Positions 25,058 through 35,878 of a stretch of DNA of 64,000 nucleotides are shown in pieces (within the stretch, counting starts at the first letter, position 1; every line of letters begins with the position of its first letter). The DNA lies in the NCBI GenBank assembly GCA_037127255.1, contig JBANSL010000005.1:78993160-79057159 (forward strand), read 5' to 3'. The DNA comes from Persicaria tinctoria (taxonomy: Eukaryota; Streptophyta; Magnoliopsida; Caryophyllales; Polygonaceae). Both the position numbers and the translations under genes were made by a program. The notes under the pieces are model-generated. The model did not search any database. It was not told the DNA's origin and saw only the letters and a list, made by a program, of their open reading frames with translations.

Positions 25058-26160
25058 TGTATGAAACGACATGCGAAAAGCTAGTATATATTAGTGGAAA
25101 CAATAGAATATCATACCTTGTAACCAATCATCACGTTATTTCGAAAAGCTTAATTAACAAAGGAAATCGTAAACAAAGTCATAAATAACCTGCAATAACA
25201 ACACCAAAAAGGAGGGATAAGATCGACCTCAATGTTTGTGAAATAACATTAACAATCTAACCTATATATAGTTCAAAATCTAAAAATCTATCCATAAGTA
25301 TATATGTATAAAATCAAAAAATATATCTCATAAATATATCAATACCTTCAAGATAGGAAGATTTTATTTGTTTATCCGCAAAAGCGATAGATCTTTTATA
25401 AAACAAAATTGTGATTAAACTCTTCGAAAATTATATATATCCATATATAAAATAAGTGGGGAAAATATATTGACAAAAATTGAATTCCATGAGTTGATAA
25501 CCTTTACACGGCTAAGTATTGTTTCAATTTACCCAAAACCTCTTATCTTCTTCATATTGGTAAAGTTATTTAATTAGTATCACCATGCTAAGTATTATTT
25601 CAATTTCGTCAAAAAATTTTATCTTCTAAAAATATGTTCACATTGATGAAGTTATTGATAAAGTTATTTAATTAGTATGACCATGTAATATATATTGATA
25701 AAGTTATCTTATAAAAATATGCTCATGTATAGGGAAAATAGGTAAATATTATCTTATAATAGTCTTGCAAATTAGTTAATATCTTCTAAAAATATATCCA
25801 TATCTAATCAAATTGGGTCAAATTTTATCACACACACATCTTCTAAAAATATATCCATATTTAATCAAATTGGGTCAAATTTTATCTCTCTCTCTCTCTC
25901 ACACACACACAGATTTAATATAGTTAGAATAAAAATTTATGTTATGCATATATTTTAAAATTAGTTAATATCTTCTAAAAATATATCCATATCTAATCAA
26001 ATTTTATCTTATGCACATATAAAGATATATTGATTAAATAGAGTTAGAATAAAATTTTATCTTATGCATATATTGATTATTTCAAAAATTTGTGATTGGT
26101 TCATACAACTACGATTAAAGAGAAGTCGTCATGTGTCTCAAGCGACTTCTCTTTTATTAT
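25058..26160. repeat. AT-rich region with diverged tandem copies
   Basis: No gene. From 25781 to about 26060 the phrase ATCTTCTAAAAATATATCCA occurs three times in longer units of 50-60 bases (TCTAATCAAATTGGGTCAAA follows), separated by a CT/CA microsatellite and a TAGTTAGAATAAAA phrase that also repeats. It looks like a decayed minisatellite. Confidence 0.5.
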
Positions 26161-26181
26161 ATATAATAATAATAATAGAAG

Positions 26182-26630
26182 ATTATAAATATAAGGCATT
26201 TGTCTTTGATATATGTAGTTTAAAGAGCTAAAACCTATATAAAGTATTGATTTTTTAATTAATTTTTTACATTATACTATACCTCCAATTATAAATATAA
26301 GGCATTTGTCTTTGTTTACATTAGTCTTATATATATTACTAATAAAGTAACAAGTATATAATTATGTAAAAAAATTAATGAAAAATATATTATTTTATAT
26401 AGTTTTTAACTCCTTAAAAACGTGTCAAAAAGTCAACGGATTTATATTTCCAAACAGAGGGGGTAATAATTAAATAAGTATTATAATGTAAAAAAAATAT
26501 TAAAAAATCAATATTTAAATTTGCCTATTTTATAGGCCAAACGGAGGAAGTAGGTAGTTTTTAGCTCCTTAAACTACGTGTATCAAAGTCAAATGTCTCA
26601 TATTACAATCAAAGGGAGTATTTATTATGT
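26182..26630. mobile_element. Two nested Stowaway-like MITEs
   Basis: The outer element has inverted arms 26184-26232 and about 26559-26612 (ATAAGGCATTTGTCTTTGAT against its complement). Inside, a second pair of related ends starts near 26270 (TACCTCCAATTATAAATATA) and closes near 26466 (CAGAGGGGGTAA). Boundaries are approximate because both copies are decayed and similar to each other. Confidence 0.5.
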
Positions 26631-27507
26631 ACTATTCAAATAGCTTTTTTTAGGAAAAGTCTGCCTTTTTTTAGGTAAAGTATCCAATTTTACACTACAA
26701 ATAAAATTACGTCGCGTGTAAGTTATTTGGAATTTAGTTGTATGATAAATTTAAAACAGTACTAGTAATAATTACATTTTGAGAAGCTAAATAACAGTTG
26801 CACCCTTTCAGTTGCACCCTTTCAGAGCATCATCAATGGTATATGAACTCGACTCGAATTGAGCGAGTACAACTCCCAATTATCCGGTTGTCAAAGATAT
26901 AGGCCGATCGATCACCGTGTTTGCTCGGCTTCGCACTAATCAAGCCCAAAAAATTCACGATCGCCGAATTATCGAAGTTGACTTTGGGTTTGAATTGAAA
27001 CGGCAACCAAGACTTGCAAATTGAAATTCTCCCGTTGACCTCGAATTGCAATTTGTAATATGACGGCAGTGCGTGCTTTCCAACTTGACTAATTAGCAAA
27101 TGCTAATTGATTAGATGAACCAGTATGCCTATATATATCTATAGCAACAGGTCTTTCTCCCACTCAGTGTACTCGGCAGATGGTCTCGACCGGCAGGGTG
27201 CGCTAACGGTGGCGGTGGGATAACGAGGGCGGAGGCGGAGCGGTGATGGTGGTGGTGCAGCGGTGGTGCGATGGTGATCGGAGCAAGGTGAACCTCTTCC
27301 AAACGAGGATGAGACTCCGATCTTCAATCAATTCCAGCGAGAACCTTTGATTGAAGATCCAATTGAATTCAGCAGTAGCAATCAATCAAGTAACAAAGAG
27401 AACGATAGGGTTTGTGACGTCAGAGAGGAAAAGAGGAGTTTCAACTCAACGCTCTTCAGTTTCTCTAAATTTGACGTACCGATAACAATTAACCTAATAG
27501 AGTATTT
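26631..27507. other. Spacer, no gene recognised
   Basis: AT-rich, then a GC-rich stretch (27180-27340) with GGTGG repeats. Minus-strand open frames here are short and match nothing I know. TTGCACCCTTTCAG is tandemly doubled at about 26799-26826. Confidence 0.35.
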
Positions 27508-27658
27508 ATAGGAATACTAATAACCCTAATTAACTAATGGGCCTAATTACCTAACGGGTTGGATTTACTATGCAAAGTAAGTCCACACCTCTTGTGGACT
27601 TACTTTGCATAGTAAATCCAACCCGTTAGGTAATTATTAGGGTTATTAGTATTCCTAT
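27508..27658. repeat. Long snap-back palindrome
   Basis: The left arm (27508-27587) and right arm (27593-27658) are exact complements around a 5-base loop (CCTCT), except for one 14-base bulge present only in the left arm (about 27531-27544). The core beside the loop is a perfect 40-bp-plus stem. As RNA it would fold into a hairpin of some 66 base pairs. The arms are too similar to be old. Confidence 0.9.
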
Positions 27659-28444
27659 TTTACGGGGGCTAGAACACATCACTCCCCAACTTTGGGGTGC
27701 CCAATATATTGGGAACCTTCCCAAATCCGAAACCAATGAAACGATGACACGTGTCATCTTAATAAATCATTTTATTTTTTTATTTTCATTCATAGATTTT
27801 AATTAAAGACTAAAAAATATTAACAACTTAATTAAAATATTTTAAAATATTAAAATTAATTATTAAATATAATTATATAATTACATTAATAATTTTTTCA
27901 ATGGTTTAATTTTAAAAAAAATTTACTTTAAATTACTAAAATTAATTATCGAATATGATTAAAAAATTTAATTAATATTTTTTAGTTTTCGGATATATTA
28001 ACAATTTAGTTTAAACGTTTTAAATTATTAAAAGTAATTCAAAATTATAATTAATAATTACATTAATAATTTTTTAAATTATTAAAAGTAATTTAAAATA
28101 TAATTAACTTATAATATTAAATATATTAACTTATACTGTAATATTAAATTTACTTTAAATATTTTAAATTATTAAAATTAATTAAAATATATTATTATAT
28201 ATTAACTTATAATATTAAATTTATATGTTTTTGAAATTTCAAATTTATTAACAATTTATTTAAAAATAATTAAAATTATTAAAATTAATTATCAAATTTA
28301 ATTAAAAAATTAAATTAAAATTTTATATAAATCAATTTAATATTTTAATATTTGAAATTATAGGAAAAATAAAATGGGTATGAAAAATGTGATGAGATAG
28401 ATCATTGGGGAACCTGACCATTGTGGGGAGAAAGAATTGAATTG
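27659..28444. other. AT-rich spacer
   Basis: Very AT-rich (27775-28360), built of short TTAAT/AATTA phrases. No gene. CCAACTTTGGGGTGCCCAAT at about 27686 and ATTGGGGATGCTC at about 29005 may be opposite ends of an old element enclosing the Tourist copy, but I could not establish this. Confidence 0.35.
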
Positions 28445-28925
28445 GGGTTCGTTTGGTTAGCTTTCTACTTCCCGGGAAGTTCAAAATCCCAGGAAGTATG
28501 AGTGAATACATGTGTTTGGTATGTTGTTTTAAAATGAGAAAACCTAGGAATTGAAATTCCTAGGAATTTAAATTCCCATGAAATGGTGGAATTTAACTTA
28601 CCATGGAGGGGTAGGTAAGATCTACTTCCTCCATTATTTTTTTCCAAATCTCCTATAAAAATTTATTTTTATAAACAAAATCTCCAATTTGCCCATATAG
28701 ATTTTGATTTTAAACAAAAAACAAAAGGTTACAAGAGTAATTTTAAATGAATTACTATGAAAATTCCATGTTCAACCAAACAAAACATAGGAATTGAATT
28801 CATGGGAACTTATTTTCAACCAAACATATTTTTACATTTCTCATGAAGTAGAATTCATGGGAATTATATATCCCGGGAAATTACTTTCTAGGAAGTCTAC
28901 TTCCCACGTTAAACCAAACGAGGCC
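28445..28925. mobile_element. Tourist-like MITE with GTTTGGTT ends
   Basis: A 481-bp element. Left end GGGTTCGTTTGGTTA, right end complement GGCCTCGTTTGGTTTA, with TTG on each side (28442-28444 and 28926-28928). The 3-bp duplication and the G-rich end with CGTTTGGTT suit the PIF/Harbinger group. Internal inverted GGGAATT/AATTCCC phrases abound. No coding frame. Confidence 0.65.
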
Positions 28926-29209
28926 TTGGGGATGGTTGAAAATAAAGTTAGTGGAAAGTGAGGTGGACGAATGAGAAAATGGGGGAGAAATTTTGAGTCA
29001 CCTCACTATTGGGGATGCTCTCAGTTCTTTGATTGAATTTTTTATTTAAAATTAAAAATAAATAACTGGGTACGTAAATTGAAATTAAATATGGGTTGTT
29101 AAATGACTAATGAGAGAGAAAGCTTGGTGTTAGTATTTTTTAATCACGGAGGAGGTGAAAGCGTATTTCAATATGGGTTGAAAGTGCAAACTTTCAGCTC
29201 CTTGCATTT

Positions 29210-30175
29210 TTATTTTTATTTTTGATTAGGAAATAATCCGAGAGCCTGACAACTCGAGAGGTCGACAAAGTCAACAGACGGTGAAACCATCCCTACATAT
29301 AAAAAGGTGCAACAACAAAAAGTGGGAGGCGTAACCCCCGGACGAGCAAGCGAGCCAAACCTGTACACGCTGGAGACAACGTAGACTAGGATCCGATGCC
29401 AAGCATCCCCAGGCGGCGACACCGTTGGCCAGCGGTATATCAGGAATCCAGTCATGTGGGCAGTGAAGACGATCCTTCAAGGAATTTCCTGCACGCGGAG
29501 TAGCCTTGATACACACCACCATGACCCCAGCCAATCCCGACACCGGTTGCTAGAGCTCGAACACAGAAGAGGAACGGCAAGAACAACAGGGGTCACAACC
29601 AAGAACCACCCTTGAAGACGCACCTAGAATCCCTTTCAGGCGAAAGAGAATTCATTCAAACCCTAACGAGATTTTTAAGCCCTTACGAAAATTAGACCCT
29701 TTCGGGAAGGTTTCAACCCTTTCGGTTTTTTTTTTAATCAAACTCAAACTTGGCGTGCAAGGCCGAAGTTTAGCCTTGCACACCACGGATCAGCCAAGCA
29801 CCACATCGGCGGCGACAGAGTGGCCGGAACTAGACGACGGCACTGGCAAACGAAGCCCAGCACCACACCGCACCCAACCAGGAGGTGAGGGACAGCAGCG
29901 CCGAACGGCGGCAACTAGACCAAGGTGAAGAGAACTTACACCGAACCAAGGCGGACGGAGACGAAATCAGTAGATCAGATATTGGGATTCGAAGATGAGG
30001 ACCCAAACAATCAAAGCCCCAACTTGATTGAATAATAAAGGGATTTATGGTTGAGATAAGGGGAATCTAGATTTGTACGGTTTGTGGGTGGCCAAATTGT
30101 TGAAGGATCCCACAACAATAAAGGGATTTATGGTTGAGACAAGGGGAATCTAGATCTCTTGTAGTAATTGCAATT
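29210..30175 (-). mobile_element. Non-autonomous LINE-type retroposon with long target duplication
   Basis: A 966-bp insertion between two copies of TTTCAGCTCSTTGCATTT (29192-29209 and 30176-30193; 17 of 18 match). In minus orientation it ends in an A-rich tail (complement of 29210-29235). The body is GC-rich, has no reverse transcriptase and resembles joined 5' and 3' untranslated parts of a LINE. Near its 5' end a 39-bp stretch is doubled (30034-30072 and 30117-30155, one mismatch). It was probably mobilised by another LINE's machinery. Confidence 0.75.
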
Positions 30176-30525
30176 TTTCAGCTCGTTGCATTTGAACATA
30201 TCTGGAAAGTTTTTGAATAAATTGAAAAATCCCATTAAAAAAGAAAGAAAGAGATGAGGTAGATGGTACAAATTTTTTCAATGTAAATTTCCCCCCCTGT
30301 GTTTTCTTTTTTGAATTGAAAAGTGTACATCCCAAGAGTAGGAACTGATCTTAACAAAAAAAATTACAATCGCTAGTGAAGGTTGAATATTTATTGGGGG
30401 TTAATTTGCTGGGTTCAATGTTTGTGTGATTGCTGTTCCAAATAATTCCAAAGAAGGATGAAATGTGAGGTAAGGGTATGTGGTAAAATGATAAAGATGA
30501 ATTTTTTATGTTAATTGGTTTTCAC

Positions 30526-30927
30526 TAGACCTGTCAAATGGGTCATTCGAGTCGAATTCGGGTCAGGTCCCTTTGAGTCTTGGGTAAAACGGGTCCCGGG
30601 TATTTCCGGGTTGACTCGAACCCGAGTTTAACCGGGTTTTTGGTCAATTTCGGGTTTGTCAATTTTTTATTTTTTAAATTAAAAAATCATAATTTGATAA
30701 TTTTGCGATAAATTTTAATTATATATATATATAATTAATTATATATAATTATAAATCAACCGGGTCAATCGGGTCACCAGGTCAAAACTCAAATTACCCG
30801 AAAAATTTCCGATTTTTCGGGTTCGGGTCGGAAAAAAAATTCGGAGCAAAATTTTCGGGTTCTGGTCGAAAATTTTTCAACCATTCGGATCGGGTCGACT
30901 GGGTCGAGTTGTGTTTTGACAAATCTA
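30526..30927. mobile_element. Non-autonomous hAT element
   Basis: 402 bp. Ends TAGACCTGTCAAA and complement TAGATTTGTCAAA, flanked by the exact 8-bp duplication GTTTTCAC (30518-30525 and 30928-30935). Dense GGGTC/GACCC and CGGGTT motifs lie in both subterminal regions around an AT-rich centre. No coding capacity. Confidence 0.92.
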
Positions 30928-32246
30928 GTTTTCACCATTGACGTGAGTGGAAGAAAAGACTCAAGGAGTTTGGCAGTGTGTTTGGCAGCTTTTCAAGCTT
31001 TCATAAAAATTGAAATCTCTCCCTGCGGTGTTTGGCGGAAGATCTCGCTGAAGATTATCAAGCTTTGGGGGAGATTATGGTAGCTTTCAAATTGACCAAA
31101 AAGAAACCTTGGGGTGCCAGGATTTCGGAGATTATGTGGAGATTTGGAAAATTGGAGTCTATTCCTACCCTCGCCTACTGCTCTGCCGGAAGCGCTCGCC
31201 TCTCCTCGTCATCGCTGCAGGTACTCGAATTATTGCAAATTCCGGCAGGCCCTAAGCACTATTCCGGCTATGGTCATTAGTGCCGGCGCCGCTATTAAGG
31301 GCCGACGCCAAAGAGGAAGCGGATCCTTTCAAGGGCGACGTCGATGGTGGTGCTCAAAGTCCTCGCCGTCTACTGACCGGAAGGGGAGAGCGCTGACTAT
31401 TGGCCGATTGGGCACGGGCAGAGGGAGACCTCACTGTGAGAGGTTGCAATGGTGACGGGAAAGGCGTGTGGCTGAGGCAAAGGGTAAGGAAGGGTAAAAG
31501 TGAAGGGTAATTTTGACATTTTGATAACAAAAACCCCTTACAAATCTTACCCACACCAAACACCTTTCTAGCTTTTAACGAGATTTTTGTTCCAAAAAAA
31601 CATAACCTCTGAAATCTCCATAATCTACAAAAATAAAAACATAACCTCCAAAATCTACATAATTTACACAAAATCTACTTTTTACAATCTACTGCCAAAC
31701 ACAGCCTAAGGGTTCTACTTTTTAGAGCAAGGTGATTTTTTGTTTAGAACAGGACAAAAATACCCCTAAATATAAATTAAATTACACACCTACCCATCCT
31801 CACCCCCATCTCATGTCTTCTCTCTTCACGCACAAACTGAGATCCCGAAGTGCCCTCTCTGAACAGCCAAATGAGCCCCTAAATCCCACACAAATCATTA
31901 CAAATTGATGTTAAATCTGACCAACAACACGAGTGAAATCCATCCCGAAAAAAGCCTAACTATCAATTTCTTCAAAAGCTTACCAAAAACCTAAGCCCCC
32001 AAATCTTAGGGTTAAATCAGATTTTGCTTAAATTCCAAAATTCAATTTTTTTTGTTTGAAAAAAATTATTATTATGATATATGTGAAGTGTTTGTTCTAT
32101 TCTAATCTAGATTCAAATAATTACCTTCTTGTTTTAGGCAATTGCAATACTGCAATTATAAAGGGAAAAGATGGTGCGCAGTGCGGAACTGTCAAAGATA
32201 TCTTGTAGCCCGTTTCCATGGAGAACCGAGTTAAAAATGTTATTTT
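30928..32246. other. Spacer with a possible MITE-like unit
   Basis: GCAGTGTGTTTGGCAGCTTTT (about 30976) and, in inverse orientation, CTGCCAAACACAGCC (about 31692) could be the ends of a ~720-bp element enclosing a GC-rich segment (31150-31450). I could not find a matching target duplication. The open frames in the GC-rich part match nothing I know. Confidence 0.35.
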
Positions 32247-32629
32247 TATTCCAGTTATTGTTAGAACCGGGCTAAAAACAGTTATTTTTTATATGAAAAA
32301 ATGGACGCAACGACTAGTATGGGGATTGGTCATTGCGACCAGTATAGCCGATATAGCGACTGGTCATTGCAACTAGGTTGTGATTTTAAAAAAATATGTG
32401 GTCGCAACTATCATATGTGCAACTATCATATGTTAATTGGTCGTTACGACCATGCGCTAAACGAGAATTTAACCCTGCGTTAAATAGAAATCGTGTATAT
32501 TTATCCCGGTTATTATTAGAACCGGGCTAAAAACATTTATTTTTTATAAAAAAAAATGGACGCAACGACCAGTATGGGGATTGGTCATTGCGACCAGGTT
32601 GTGATTTTTAAAAAATATGTGGTCGCAAC
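32247..32629. repeat. Tandem duplication, copies 1 and 2 (left part)
   Basis: A unit of about 262 bp beginning TTATYCCRGTTATTRTTAGA and containing AGAACCGGGCTAAAAAC, then GGTCATTGCGACC-type inverted motifs. Copy 1 is 32247-32508. Copy 2 starts at 32509, is cut at 32629 by the hAT element and resumes at 34717-34805. The motif density suggests subterminal repeats of an unidentified DNA transposon. Confidence 0.75.
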
Positions 32630-34716
32630 TAGGGATGGCAATGGGTCGGGTGGTGGGTGGATGGTCCAAATTTTCACTCGATCCACCACCCAGAAACCAC
32701 CACCCGATCCGACCCATCACCCGCCAGACCATCCACCCGACCCATTTCACCCATCACCCACCGGATTATCGGGTGGTTCGGGTGAAAAGCCTAATCGTTT
32801 AAATTCGAAAAAAAACCCTGTAAACTAAAAAAATAGCCCTTCATTTAACGAAAAACAATCCTTCATTGAACCAAAAACAGCCCTTCATTAACAATTTAAC
32901 AAAAATCAGCCATTCGTTGAACCAAAAACAACCTTCATTTAACAATAAACAACTTGTTAAATTGTAACCACCATACAAAATAATGTCTTAGAAGTTTAAC
33001 ATCATAATATCATTCCAAGAATCACACATACTACTAGTCTTGAAAACAAAACAAATCATACGATATAGTCTTTGAGAAATGAGAAACAAAATAACGTCCA
33101 AGCAAAAGAGGTCCTTCTAAGTAAGCATGTTGTCTTCAAAGCATATCAATAGCCGATGAAAGATCCTTCCAAGCAAGCATCCTATAAAATAGTCATATGT
33201 TTTAACATATAATAAATATGTAGCTTGTCTAATATAAAAGCAAAAAGAAATTATACTTACATCAAAAACTTCATGGTTGACGATTTCCTCTTCCAAATCT
33301 TCATCATCCGTACAAGTACCACATGCTTGAGGATTTTCAACTGAACATCCTATAAGAACAACAAATTAACTATAAGTCAAAACTTACAAATATATATCAA
33401 TTATATCTTAGAAATATCAAGTGAGATGAAATTACTTGAAAAGTCTTCAAGCATCCAATTCTGTAAGCACATAAGAGAGCTTGACTCAAGCCAACCTAAT
33501 TACATTCATAAACTAAATATCAATTTACAGCAACTAATTTAGCAAAAAAACAGCAACTTAAAACAAAAAACAACATCTTATAACAAAAAACACCAACTAA
33601 TTTAGCAAAAAACAGCAACTTAAAACAAAAAAACAGCATCTTATAACAAAAAACAGCAACTTACATCAACTAATTTAGCAAAAAACAGCAACTGTAGCTT
33701 GACCAAACAGCACAAATCTAGTAAAAAATCAGCAATTATGAACAAAATAAATTCAAAAACTACACAAATAGGAAATGGTTAGAAATGTTACCTCAATGTT
33801 CTATTATGCAAAACCCATTGATGATCAATAAAATGGGTTGTGATAGCCATGTATCCCTTCGTTTGGTGGCTTCCGTTGTGATAGCAATTCTTACTCCTCC
33901 CTACATTCAAAGATTTAAAAAATTCAACAACTAAATAAAAAATCAGCCCTAACCTAAAAAATTCGAATCTCATATTCTCGTAATCAAGAGTAGTTATAAT
34001 CTCATACATACATATTTCGAATCTAAATAAAAAATCAACTACATATGCACACTATTTCGGTTCTCACAATCACAACTAACAAGCAATGCTATTTCGAATC
34101 TAACATTGTAACAAGCAATTGCTATTTCGGATCTAACACTAACAAGCAACAAATACATATAAATCATAGAATGAGATAGAGAGAAACCGAGAAAGAGATA
34201 TAGAGAGAGCTAGAGAAGTAGAGATGGTACCGATTTCGGAATTTTCGGACCTCAATGTTCCCAGTTCCCACCGAAGCAGTCCAGCAGTAGAGTCGACGGC
34301 GGTACTGGAGATGTCGGCGCCGGCTGGTGGTCAGGTGGAGATGTCGGCGCCGGAGCGGTCATCATCTCGACGGCTTGGAGGTCGCGACTCGCGAGTGCAC
34401 TGGAGTGGAAGAGATGTGCGGCTGAACGAAAGACAGAAAGAGCCGACAGATTAGGGTTTAGGTCATTAGGTGAAAGATATTGTATATATATATATTTATC
34501 AATAAATAAATAAATAAATAAATAAATATATTAAAAATATGTCGGGTGATTCACGGGTCGGGTGATGGGTCGGGTGACGGGTGAAATTACTACCACCCGA
34601 ATCCGACCCGTTCACCCGTCACCCGTTTAATATCCACCTTGAATCGGATTTTCACCCCTTTTTTTGGGTCGGGTGAAGCGGATACCCATCGGGTGAGGGT
34701 GAGATTACCGTCCCTA
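32630..34716. mobile_element. 2.1-kb hAT element
   Basis: Bounded by TAGGGATGGCAATGGG and complement TAGGGACGGTAATCTCACC, flanked by the exact 8-bp duplication GTCGCAAC (32622-32629 and 34717-34724). GGGTCGGGTG and CACCCGACCC motifs crowd both ends. On the minus strand 33480-33260 contains exon-like text (LMCLQNWML, then TCTDDEDLEEEIVNHEVFD followed by a GTAAG donor) that could be the tail of a hAT transposase, though too short to be sure. The plus-strand frame at 34224-34454 is unidentified. The centre has AACAGCAACTT-type tandem phrases (33530-33690). Confidence 0.88.
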
Positions 34717-34805
34717 GTCGCAACGATCATATGTTAATTGGTCGTTGCGACCATGCGCTAAACGAGAATTTAACCCTGCGCTAAATAGAAATCGTGTATA
34801 TTAAT
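34717..34805. repeat. Tandem duplication, copy 2 (right part)
   Basis: Continuation of the second copy after the hAT insertion. It matches copy 1 from GTCGCAAC through CATGCGCTAAACGAGAATTT to AATCGTGTATAT. Confidence 0.75.
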
Positions 34806-35361
34806 CCCATCTACTTTTACTTTTCTCCTTGTAAAAAGTAAAAAGCTGTAATAATAGATTATTATAGGTGAGAAATGTCCAATTTCTATTTATAGTGTAA
34901 AAATTGATACTTTACACCTAGTGTAAATGTATCATCTTTTTTTTTTAACCAATCAATATATAAAGGAGTAAGGAAAAACAACGAATTAAAGTTTAATTCA
35001 TCCTTCTTATTTATATATGTCTCTCGTTTATGACCTGATATGTCATGTCTGGTGGAGTGGTTATTTGAGCTGTGTTTGGCCTTAGTTTCGGTAGAAGTGG
35101 CAGCCTCGTGCGCCCTGAATATCAATTAAGTTGATCGTGGTCGTGTTTGTAACTTTCGAAGATCCTCATCTAGGCGGGGAAAACATCGCTTGTCCTTGAA
35201 TTTGTAAATAAAGAGCGGCCATATCCGGGGTTCGGACTGGGGACCTTTGAGTACTACCCGCAAGTCGTTTTCAGTGAGCCATTCCGAAATGGTTAAAACA
35301 TCGCTTGTCCACACTACCCTGGGAGACGCCACTTTTCCGATTATGGGTTTCTGCCCCCATC
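34806..35361. other. Spacer, no gene recognised
   Basis: Non-coding. The minus-strand frame 35332-35126 contains no known motif. The plus-strand phrase GGGTTCGGACTGGGGACC at about 35218 resembles text common in plant repeats. Confidence 0.35.
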
Positions 35362-35870
35362 CCGAGTGGCAGATCTAGTATTTTAAAGTTAGGTGAGCGA
35401 AAAAATATTTATGGTGAAGAGAGAAAAAAAATTATAACAAAACTATGATTATGAAATACTATACATTAAGAATCCAAAAGAAATTTAAGATTTATCAATT
35501 ACAATAAGTGTTTTTTTTTCCGATTATTGATGGATTAGAAAAAAAAAATGTTTGAAATTACACCGAAAGAAATGGGGAAAGTAAAAATAGGGACTTTAAA
35601 AAAAACAAAAGAAAGAATAATGGATAAAAGAGAAAGTCACGGATACAATGGAGTAGATAATTTGAACTTTAAAAAATAAAAATAAAAATCGATAAAGTAA
35701 AAATTTAGACATCTCAAAACATACCCATCTAGGTAGATTTTACAAGTGTTTGGGCCCATTTTTTGCTAACAAAAATAATAATTTAGCCCAACAAATGATG
35801 TTTTCAATGCTGGCCCAAAGAAAGTCAGCCCAACAACAGCTGGGCTAGCTTACTCATAGATCCGCCTCTA
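35362..35870. mobile_element. hAT-like MITE
   Basis: 509 bp. Left end GAGTGGCAGATCTAG, right end complement TAGAGGCGGATCTAT, with CCCATCCC on both sides (35354-35361 and 35871-35878). The 8-bp duplication supports hAT. The leftmost base appears mutated from T. The interior is AT-rich with no coding frame. Confidence 0.7.
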
Positions 35871-35878
35871 CCCATCCC

